From assembly GCA_947176425.1 (NCBI GenBank), contig CAMWQV010000150.1:1-5886 (forward strand): a DNA stretch of 5,886 bases. Direction: 5' to 3'. The notes below the pieces were generated by a model. It was not told where the DNA came from, ran no database searches, and saw only the letters and a list, made by a program, of their open reading frames with translations. Position numbers and translations under genes: made by a program. This document shows positions 1-5,142 of the stretch, one piece after another. Within the stretch, counting starts at the first letter, position 1. Each line of letters opens with the position of its first letter. The stretch comes from an uncultured Clostridia bacterium. Lineage in GTDB: Bacteria > Bacillota > Clostridia > Oscillospirales > Oscillospiraceae.

Positions 1-1
1 G

Positions 2-493
2 GGCTACACTGAGGGCGGTCTGTTTCTGGACCCAACCTTTGAACAGAACCTGCAAGGCGCGCTGGACGCCGGTCTGGAGGTTGGCGTCTATTTCTTCTCC
101 CAAGCCGTCACGCCCGAAGAAGCGGAGGAAGAAGCAGGCTATATTCTGGAGGCACTGGACGGACAGGAGCTTGCCTTCCCCATCGCCTTTGACTGGGAGT
201 CTATTCCCGGAGAAGAAGCCCGTACCGACGGTCTGGACGGAACAACGCTCACTCGCTGTGCCGCCGCTTTCTGCAAACGGATTGAGGAAGCAGGCTACCG
301 TCCTGCGGTCTATTTCAACCAGACGCAGGGATATCTTCACTATGACCTGCGGGAATTGGACCGCTATCATCTGTGGCTGGCGGAGTATGATACCTCACCG
401 GATTTCTACTACCGCTTCGACTTGTGGCAGTACTCCGACGCCGGTCACGTAGACGGCATTCAGGGCGCGGTCGATCTGGATTTGGCCTTTTAA
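2..493 (+). CDS. GH25 family lysozyme (N-acetylmuramidase), 3' part
   Basis: The last 163 residues of a glycoside hydrolase family 25 muramidase, an enzyme class that cleaves the MurNAc-GlcNAc beta-1,4 bond of peptidoglycan. The reading frame is open from base 2, so the start lies outside the window and the protein is N-terminally incomplete here. Visible family features are a GYTEGGLF...DP.FEQN segment at fragment residues 1-16, the strand GLEVGVYFFSQAV (24-36), and the FDWE strand with the D-x-E catalytic pair at fragment residues 64 and 66 (codon for D64 at 191-193). The typical C-terminal pattern LWQYSDAGHVDGI...VDLDLAF also ends the domain. The first catalytic Asp of GH25, in the N-terminal strand, and any signal peptide or anchor would lie upstream and cannot be checked. 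No cell-wall-binding repeats follow; the protein stops right after the catalytic barrel (TAA). It is probably secreted or membrane-anchored for cell-wall turnover. A phage endolysin is possible, but no phage genes are visible. Confidence 0.9.
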   Translation, partial: GYTEGGLFLDPTFEQNLQGALDAGLEVGVYFFSQAVTPEEAEEEAGYILEALDGQELAFPIAFDWESIPGEEARTDGLDGTTLTRCAAAFCKRIEEAGYRPAVYFNQTQGYLHYDLRELDRYHLWLAEYDTSPDFYYRFDLWQYSDAGHVDGIQGAVDLDLAF

Positions 494-531
494 CAGAAAT
501 GTAAATTTTTTATTCAATCTTATTTTTCCTC

Positions 532-560
532 TGGTATTTTTTGATACGCCGTACTATAAT
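532..560 (+). promoter_or_regulatory. Candidate sigma-A promoter for the nitroreductase gene
   Basis: A perfect -10 hexamer TATAAT lies at 555-560 in the AT-rich gap after the lysozyme gene, 42 nt upstream of the nitroreductase start. The -35 region at 17-nt spacing (532-537, TGGTAT) is a poor match to TTGACA, so the call rests on the -10 box, its position and the AT-rich flank. Transcription would begin near 567 and give a leader of about 36 nt carrying the ribosome binding site at 585-591. If correct, the nitroreductase and lipoprotein are transcribed separately from the lysozyme. Confidence 0.4.
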
Positions 561-572
561 AGCTCCTGCTAT
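559..572. repeat. Short palindrome overlapping the putative transcription start
   Basis: ATAGC (559-563) and GCTAT (568-572) form a perfect 5-bp inverted repeat around TCCT. The flanks continue as TATA and ATTAT, which pair only with a two-base bulge. The palindrome begins inside the candidate -10 box and covers the expected start site, where a repressor operator often sits. It is short and AT-rich, so chance is a real alternative. Confidence 0.25.
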
Positions 573-602
573 ATTATCATTTACAGGAGAGAATACTAAA
601 CT

Positions 603-1379
603 ATGGTAGAAATTGATCCCAAGCTGTGTACCGGCTGCGGCCAATGCGCGGCGAACTGTGCAGTCCATGCTCTCTCCCGGAGGGAGGACGGCGTCTTTCA
701 GTGCAGGCCCTATTGTTTTGCCTGCGGTCAGTGCGTCGCCATCTGTCCCGCCGGAGCAGTGTCCATGCCGGACCTGGAACCACCGGTTCCTTATGACAGC
801 GCGTCCTTTGACCTTCAGCCGGACGTTCTGCTCAACGCAATGCGGTTCCGCCGCAGTATCCGCCGGTTCACCGGTGAAAAGCTGACCCGTGAGGAGCTGG
901 AGAAGCTTCTGGAGGCCGGACGCTGCGCTCCCACCAGCAGCAACAGTCAGACTGTAGGCTTTCTCGTGCTGGACAAAGAATTTCAGGACATGCGCCCCAA
1001 AATCTGGACCAGCTTTGCCCGCATCGCAGAGGAGCGCGGACAAAAAACGCTTCTGCGCCGCTACGAAAGCTACCTGCAAAACCCCGATCAGCCGGACACG
1101 CTCTTTTACGGCGGCAATCAGATGATCGCCGTTACTTCGGAGCGCTCTATTGACGGTGCTCTTGCACTGGCTAACATGGAACTGCTGGCCCACGCAATGG
1201 GCTTGGGCGCACTGTACTGCGGTTTTGCCACATCCGCCATCAACGCCGATCCGTCTTTACGCAGTTACTTCGGTGTTACTGACACCCGTCATCTCGACAG
1301 CTGCCTGATCGTTGGACGGACAGTCCTGCGTTTCCGGCGTACCGCCCCCAGAAATCCTGTCCGGGCAGACTGGCGGTAA
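603..1379 (+). CDS. Nitroreductase with N-terminal 2x[4Fe-4S] ferredoxin domain
   Basis: A 258-residue cytoplasmic iron-sulfur flavoprotein. Residues 1-55 are a bacterial-type ferredoxin domain with two complete cluster motifs: CxxCxxCxxxC at C9, C12, C15, C19 and again at C38, C41, C44, C48, the second followed by Pro. Residues 75-258 are an FMN-dependent nitroreductase domain. It has the phosphate-contacting RRSIRRF stretch (83-89), the APTSSNSQ motif (109-116), which corresponds to the family's APTxxNxQ segment, and the AHAMGLGALYCGF helix near the C-terminus. Electrons probably pass from a donor through the clusters to FMN and then to a nitro, quinone or other small-molecule acceptor; the true substrate cannot be read from the sequence. 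The start is supported by AGGAGAG at 585-591, 11 nt upstream. The gene sits 61 nt before the lipoprotein on the same strand and is probably co-transcribed with it. Both domains look intact. The family is common in anaerobic Clostridia. Confidence 0.92.
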   Translation: MVEIDPKLCTGCGQCAANCAVHALSRREDGVFQCRPYCFACGQCVAICPAGAVSMPDLEPPVPYDSASFDLQPDVLLNAMRFRRSIRRFTGEKLTREELEKLLEAGRCAPTSSNSQTVGFLVLDKEFQDMRPKIWTSFARIAEERGQKTLLRRYESYLQNPDQPDTLFYGGNQMIAVTSERSIDGALALANMELLAHAMGLGALYCGFATSAINADPSLRSYFGVTDTRHLDSCLIVGRTVLRFRRTAPRNPVRADWR

Positions 1380-1425
1380 TATGAAAACTTTTGGCGCAGA
1401 ACCGCGTCATTTGTTTATACACAAT

Positions 1426-1432
1426 AGGAGGA
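1426..1432 (+). promoter_or_regulatory. Strong ribosome binding site that fixes the lipoprotein start
   Basis: AGGAGGA, an almost full anti-Shine-Dalgarno match, ends 8 nt before the ATG at 1441. In-frame ATGs at 1312 and 1381 would add 43 or 20 residues ahead of the signal peptide and lack such a site. This decides the start at 1441. Confidence 0.85.
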
Positions 1433-1440
1433 AATTTGTT

Positions 1441-1959
1441 ATGAAAAAAAAGTTAATATTCGCCCTTGCACTCTGCTTGCTGATGGTTCTTTCAGCCTGC
1501 GGACAGGTATCCATTGAAGAACTGCAAGCTTCTGTACCTTCCATGGCGGTCATCTCAGGCAGCCAGCAGGTGCGCGCCTCCCTCGCCGGCGGGGACTGGA
1601 CCTATAAAAAGAGCAGTTTTGTTGCTGACGGCGCAAATCCTTTGTTCTCTGAGCAGACCATGACCGATTTGAAAGAAAGCTCGTCTGTATCCGCCGCAGC
1701 CGGAGAGGAAGTCGGTATGTATTTCAGCGTCCTGCCGGATGCCGTGACCGTCACATACTGGTCCGCGGATACCGCCGTTGAAGAAAACGGCGCTGTCCCG
1801 GCGGGCGAGACGGTAGAGGTCTCCTATGGCAACGATGTCTTTTCCTTCATCATGCCGGTGGCCGGTCAGGATACTGTCATGGTCGCAACTGCCACATGGA
1901 GCAGCCACAGTGACCGGTCCGGTACGATGGATTACTATTTTATCGTTACACAGGGCTGA
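1441..1959 (+). CDS. Small secreted lipoprotein of unknown function
   Basis: A 172-residue protein with a classic type II signal peptide: MKKK, a hydrophobic stretch (residues 5-16), then the lipobox L17-S18-A19-C20. Cys20 is the expected lipidation and cleavage site, so the mature protein would be anchored to the outer face of the membrane. After a short linker (about 21-45), the rest is rich in alternating hydrophobic and polar residues and Gly/Thr/Ser, including GGDWTYKKSSFVADGANPLF near 54-73 and a C-terminal part ending in MDYYFIVTQG. This suggests a small beta-sandwich domain. There is no Cys beyond the lipobox and no motif for an enzyme or metal site, and I do not recognise a named family. 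It lies 61 nt downstream of the nitroreductase on the same strand, with no good promoter between them, and ends at a strong terminator (1964-2008), so it is probably the last gene of that unit. A role in ligand binding or envelope stress is a guess only. Confidence 0.8.
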   Translation: MKKKLIFALALCLLMVLSACGQVSIEELQASVPSMAVISGSQQVRASLAGGDWTYKKSSFVADGANPLFSEQTMTDLKESSSVSAAAGEEVGMYFSVLPDAVTVTYWSADTAVEENGAVPAGETVEVSYGNDVFSFIMPVAGQDTVMVATATWSSHSDRSGTMDYYFIVTQG

Positions 1960-1963
1960 CAAT

Positions 1964-2008
1964 AAAAAGACAGAGAGCTGTGAAACAACGCAGCCCTCTG
2001 TCTTTTTT
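1964..2008. terminator. Bidirectional intrinsic terminator between convergent genes
   Basis: A 12-bp stem pairs 1964-1975 (AAAAAGACAGAG) with 1996-2007 (CTCTGTCTTTTT). It continues after one A/C mismatch with a 4-bp inner stem (GCTG 1977-1980, CAGC 1991-1994) around a 10-nt loop. On the + strand the hairpin ends in a run of six T. On the - strand the A run at 1964-1968 becomes the U tract. The hairpin starts 5 nt after the lipoprotein stop and lies 6 nt past the engB stop, so it serves both genes. Confidence 0.88.
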
Positions 2009-2014
2009 ACGGTT

Positions 2015-2605
2015 TTATTGTTCAATAGCGGTCTCCAACAGCTTCAGGAGTTGGTCTTTCCCGTCTCCCTTTTCTGCGGAGAAAGGCACCAGCTCATCTT
2101 CTCCCCGAAGTGCAAGCGTATCACGGATGACCTGCAAATTCGGTTCGATCTGTGATTTTTTCAGCTTATCGAGTTTATTGGCGGCTACGATCAGCGGACA
2201 GCCGGTCTCAAAAAACCAGTTCGCCATTGTTACATCATCCGCCGTCGGTTTATGCCGCGCATCCACGATCATCACACCCCAGGAGATCAGTCCGGACGCA
2301 AAATATGCCTCCATTAATCTTCCCCACCGGTCCCGTTCCGCTTTCGACACCTTTGCATAGCCATATCCGGGCAGGTCTACCAGATACGCTTTTTGATCCA
2401 GCAGAAAATAATTGATCTGGCTGGTTTTTCCCGGCGACGCCCCCACTCTGGCAAAATTTTTCCGGTTCACCAAACGGTTGATCACCGAGCTTTTCCCTAC
2501 ATTAGACCGTCCTGCAAAAGCCAGCTGCGGCAGTCCGTCCCGCAAAAAATCCTTCGGCGCGGCGGCGGAACGTATGAACTCTGTACAGTTGAAGTTGACT
2601 GGCAT
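2015..2605 (-). CDS. engB: EngB/YsxC ribosome-biogenesis GTPase
   Basis: A 196-residue TRAFAC-class GTPase of the EngB (YsxC/YihA) family, a soluble protein needed for late 50S ribosomal subunit assembly in bacteria. All G motifs are present: G1 GRSNVGKS at 32-39, G2 Thr61 in the SPGKT segment, G3 DLPG at 77-80 followed by the family-typical YGYAK, G4 NKLD at 143-146, and G5 SAEKG at 176-180. The length fits the family (about 195-200). The ATG at 2605 is preceded by GGAAGGAG (2611-2618, read on the - strand) at 5-nt spacing. The gene starts 12 nt after the lon stop codon, so lon and engB form one transcription unit and may be translationally coupled. It ends in TAA just before the shared terminator. 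The clpX-lon-engB neighbourhood is the usual Firmicutes context for this gene, which supports the call. Confidence 0.97.
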   Translation of the reverse strand: MPVNFNCTEFIRSAAAPKDFLRDGLPQLAFAGRSNVGKSSVINRLVNRKNFARVGASPGKTSQINYFLLDQKAYLVDLPGYGYAKVSKAERDRWGRLMEAYFASGLISWGVMIVDARHKPTADDVTMANWFFETGCPLIVAANKLDKLKKSQIEPNLQVIRDTLALRGEDELVPFSAEKGDGKDQLLKLLETAIEQ

Positions 2606-2610
2606 GGCGG

Positions 2611-2618
2611 CTCCTTCC
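2611..2618 (-). promoter_or_regulatory. engB ribosome binding site overlapping the lon stop codon
   Basis: GGAAGGAG on the - strand, 5 nt before the engB ATG. Its first G (2618) is also the last base of the lon TAG stop (2618-2620), so a ribosome terminating on lon covers the engB initiation site. The same octamer precedes lon (5023-5030). Confidence 0.8.
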
Positions 2619-5011
2619 TATTGACGCATTGCGGTATCCTGTTTATCCGCCGGCAGGAACGCGGTAATAATCCCCTGCTCCGGTTTCAGTTCCATTTTAT
2701 ACAGCGCCTCATTCAGCACAATATCAATGGTATCCGCCGACACAAATCGAAGCGCCTCCCGCACTACCGGGTCAATCTCCGACAGATCCCGCTGATTGTC
2801 TTTCGGCAGGATCACCGTCTGGATTCCGTTTCGTTTTGCGGCCATTGTCTTTTCCTTCAGGCCGCCGATCGCCAGCACACGTCCCCGTAATGTCACCTCG
2901 CCGGTCATCGCCACATCGCTCCGAACCTTCCGTTCCGTCAGCGCCGACACGACCGCCGTGGTAATGGCAACTCCGGCAGAGGGACCGTCCTTCGGGACAG
3001 CGCCTTCGGGGAAATGAATATGAATATCCCTGTTTTTATAGAATTCCGGGTCTATGCCGAGCTGTTTTGCCCTGCTGCGGATACAGCTGACAGCGGTACG
3101 GGCGGATTCCTTCATCACATCCCCTAAATTACCTGTCAGCTCCAGTTTTCCGGTACCCTCCATGACATTGACCTCGACCTCCAGCAATTCGCCGCCCGCC
3201 TCTGTCCAGGCCAGACCGTTGACAATGCCCACCGGGTCTTTATCCCGCGCAGGCGTCTGATACCGCTGCACGCCCAAAAATTCCGGCAGATTGTCCGGCG
3301 TAATATTGACACGCTTGGCATCCTCCGACGCCAGACGCATCGCCGTTTTTCTGCACAGCTTCCCCATCATCCGCTCCAGGTTCCGGACGCCGGACTCCCG
3401 GGTATACCCAGTGATCGCAGCCCGGATCGCGTCATCGTTTACCCGCAGCGTCCGCTTGCTGATCCCGTGTTCTTTCATCTGCTTCGGCAGCAGATACCGT
3501 TTTGCAATCTCCAGCTTTTCTTCATCGGTATAGCTGTTCAGCTCAATAACCTCCATCCGGTCCAGCAGCGGGCGCGGGATGGTTGAGGTCGTATTTGCAG
3601 TTGTAATAAACAGGACTTTGCTCAGGTCCAGAGGAATTTCCAGGAAATGGTCGCGGAAGGCACAGTTCTGCTCGCTGTCCAGCACCTCCAAGAGCGCGGC
3701 CGACGGGTCTCCCCGGTAATCATTCCCCATTTTATCCACTTCATCCAGCAGCAGCAGCGGATTCATGCTCCCGCTTTGGCTGACAGCGTTGACGATGCGT
3801 CCCGGCATCGCGCCGATATAGGTCTTCCGGTGGCCCCGGATATCCGCCTCATCCCGGACGCCGCCCAAACTCAGCCGGGCAAGTTTCCGGTTCAGCGCCG
3901 CGGCAACAGAGATTGCAATGGACGTTTTTCCCACGCCCGGCGGTCCCACCAGACAGATAATCTGTCCTTTTGCGTCCGGATTCATCTGCCGCACAGCGAT
4001 AAACTCCAAAATCCGTTCCTTCACTTTTTCCAAACCGAAGTGGTCGCGGTCCAGTATTTTCCGCGCCGCGGCAACGCTGGCACGTTCCCGTGTCTCCACG
4101 CCCCAGGGTATTTCCAGACAGACATCCAGATAGTTCCGGATCACGGAGGATTCCGCACTGGAATATGTCTGTTTTGCCAGACGGTCCACCTCTTTCAGAA
4201 GTTTTTTCTCTACTTCTTCCGCAAGGCCCAGCTCCAAAATTTTCGTCCTGTACTCGTTCAGCTCACCGTCCTCGTCTTCTCCCAGCTCCTGCTGCAAAAG
4301 ACGAATCTGTTCCCGAATAATATGCTCCCGCTGAACGTCGCCTATTTCCCGGCGGATCTTCCCCTCCAGCTCCTGCTCAAAGCTGATGACCTCCGTTTCC
4401 CGTGCCAGCAGCTCATTGACTTTCCGCAGTCTTGGAATCGGGCGGATTTCCTCCAGAATTGCCTGCCGGTCTTGATGGCGCAGCATGATATTCTGGGCGA
4501 TAAAGTCTGCCAGATGGCTCGGGTCGCGGTCTTCCATCACAGCGGCAACGATCTCATCTCCCAGCCGGGGGATCAGGGACGCATATTCTGCAAAATTACT
4601 GTACGTCTGACGCAGCAGGGCCTCCAGCTGAAAACCGGAAATTCTGACCTTCGTCTCCTGTACCGTCTCCACATTCCCCTGCAAATAGGGTTCCGTCTGC
4701 CACAGGCGGCGCAGGCGCGCACGTTTTTTACCTTCCATCAGGACCCTTACGGCCCCGTCGCCGATACGAAGAATCTGCCGGATCAGCGACACGGTTCCTA
4801 CACGATACAGGTCTCTCTCGCCGGGCTGCGTGGAAATCATATCCCGCTGCGCTACCAAAAAGATGTACTGCTCTCCCTCCATAGCCCGCTCCAGGGCATT
4901 GATCGAGATATCCCGCTCCACATCGAAGCTGAGAACGCATCCCGGAAAGATCGTCAGTCCCCGCAGGGCCAGGACGGGCATATTCATCGTTGTATTTTCT
5001 ATTGTTTCCAC
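2618..5011 (-). CDS. lon: ATP-dependent endopeptidase Lon (LonA type)
   Basis: A 797-residue homohexameric AAA+ serine protease that degrades misfolded and regulatory proteins in the cytoplasm. Domains in order: N-terminal LAN substrate-binding domain (about 11-200, beginning MPVLALRGLTIFPG), a charged helical or coiled-coil region (about 200-290), an AAA+ module (about 300-585) and the S16 protease domain (about 595-780). Walker A is GPPGVGKTS at 356-364. Walker B is LLLLDE, ending at D423-E424. The catalytic dyad is Ser678 in PKDGPSAG and Lys721, the second Lys of GGLKEK. The large N-terminal region and soluble architecture mark LonA rather than membrane-linked LonB. The length is slightly above the usual 770-785 because of a short C-terminal tail. 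Translation starts at GTG 5011, chosen because the frame there follows GGAAGGAG by 11 nt; the in-frame ATGs at residues 9 and 11 have no ribosome binding site. The gene lies between clpX and engB, with a likely own promoter and a long inverted repeat upstream. All key residues are intact. Confidence 0.98.
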   Translation of the reverse strand: METIENTTMNMPVLALRGLTIFPGCVLSFDVERDISINALERAMEGEQYIFLVAQRDMISTQPGERDLYRVGTVSLIRQILRIGDGAVRVLMEGKKRARLRRLWQTEPYLQGNVETVQETKVRISGFQLEALLRQTYSNFAEYASLIPRLGDEIVAAVMEDRDPSHLADFIAQNIMLRHQDRQAILEEIRPIPRLRKVNELLARETEVISFEQELEGKIRREIGDVQREHIIREQIRLLQQELGEDEDGELNEYRTKILELGLAEEVEKKLLKEVDRLAKQTYSSAESSVIRNYLDVCLEIPWGVETRERASVAAARKILDRDHFGLEKVKERILEFIAVRQMNPDAKGQIICLVGPPGVGKTSIAISVAAALNRKLARLSLGGVRDEADIRGHRKTYIGAMPGRIVNAVSQSGSMNPLLLLDEVDKMGNDYRGDPSAALLEVLDSEQNCAFRDHFLEIPLDLSKVLFITTANTTSTIPRPLLDRMEVIELNSYTDEEKLEIAKRYLLPKQMKEHGISKRTLRVNDDAIRAAITGYTRESGVRNLERMMGKLCRKTAMRLASEDAKRVNITPDNLPEFLGVQRYQTPARDKDPVGIVNGLAWTEAGGELLEVEVNVMEGTGKLELTGNLGDVMKESARTAVSCIRSRAKQLGIDPEFYKNRDIHIHFPEGAVPKDGPSAGVAITTAVVSALTERKVRSDVAMTGEVTLRGRVLAIGGLKEKTMAAKRNGIQTVILPKDNQRDLSEIDPVVREALRFVSADTIDIVLNEALYKMELKPEQGIITAFLPADKQDTAMRQ

Positions 5012-5022
5012 AGGTTATGTCT

Positions 5023-5030
5023 CTCCTTCC
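5023..5030 (-). promoter_or_regulatory. lon ribosome binding site supporting the GTG start
   Basis: GGAAGGAG on the - strand, 11 nt before GTG at 5011. The spacing is a little long, but no other site fits a nearby start codon, and the in-frame ATG codons at 4987 and 4981 are too far away. Confidence 0.7.
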
Positions 5031-5046
5031 CCCACGTTTGATAGAC

Positions 5047-5103
5047 TGCGCGAAACTTCGTTTTGCTGTCGGGACATTCCCAGGCAAAACGAAGCTTTGC
5101 GCA
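5047..5103. repeat. Long inverted repeat in the lon leader
   Basis: The arms 5048-5066 (GCGCGAAACTTCGTTTTGC) and 5084-5102 (GCAAAACGAAGCTTTGCGC) pair over 19 bp with one mismatch and one possible G-U pair. An extra T-A pair at 5047/5103 lies outside. The inner 11 bp (5056-5066 with 5084-5094) are perfect. The 17-nt centre holds a further 4-bp stem, GGGA (5071-5074) with TCCC (5078-5081). Each arm can also fold on itself (GCGAAA/TTTTGC and GCAAA/TTTGC). On the lon strand no T run follows, so this is not a canonical terminator. It ends 17 nt before the lon ribosome binding site. It could be an operator, an mRNA 5' stabiliser or attenuator, or a small dispersed repeat. Confidence 0.8.
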
Positions 5104-5112
5104 AAAACTTTT

Positions 5113-5142
5113 ATTATCCAGCCCTCCACAGGGCCGGGTCAC
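5113..5142 (-). promoter_or_regulatory. Candidate promoter for lon
   Basis: On the - strand GTGACC (5142-5137, 4 of 6 to TTGACA) and GATAAT (5118-5113, 5 of 6 to TATAAT) are separated by 18 nt, directly after the clpX stop. Transcription would start near 5106 and put the long inverted repeat at the very 5' end of the lon mRNA. No CtsR or CIRCE box is evident nearby. Confidence 0.4.
5118..5137. terminator. GC-rich hairpin after clpX, possible weak terminator
   Basis: CCGGCCCT and AGGGCTGG (read on the - strand) form an 8-bp stem with one G-U pair and a GTGG loop, 5 nt past the clpX stop. The following bases are ATAATAAAAG before a run of five T, so the U tract is displaced and termination would be weak. 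The hairpin fills the spacer of the candidate lon promoter and could instead be an operator. Confidence 0.35.

Noticed and set aside
494..545. T-rich stretch after the lysozyme gene as a terminator
   Set aside because: Several T runs are present, but I find no stem of useful length before them; the only pairing (GTAT 534-537 with ATAC 544-547) is 4 bp.
510..1193. 227-codon open frame on the - strand over the nitroreductase gene
   Set aside because: The opposite strand encodes a clear ferredoxin-nitroreductase with all cysteines and FMN motifs. The antisense product has no recognisable feature.
1391..1421. Possible promoter TTGGCG / TATACA before the lipoprotein
   Set aside because: Both boxes match only 4 of 6, the spacing is 19 nt, and the start point would fall on the ribosome binding site. 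Co-transcription with the nitroreductase is simpler.
1312..1440. Upstream in-frame starts for the lipoprotein at 1312 and 1381
   Set aside because: They would bury the signal peptide behind 43 or 20 polar residues, and 1312 overlaps the nitroreductase gene. The ATG at 1441 has an ideal ribosome binding site.
3647..5041. 464-codon open frame on the + strand opposite lon
   Set aside because: It lies antisense to a fully recognised lon gene with intact motifs. Its translation is rich in His, Gln, Pro and Arg, shows no known domain and has no ribosome binding site. It is a by-product of lon codon usage.
5012..5142. CtsR or HrcA (CIRCE) operator upstream of lon
   Set aside because: I looked for tandem GGTCAAA-type heptads and TTAGCACTC-N9-GAGTGCTAA and found neither; the inverted repeat here has a different sequence.
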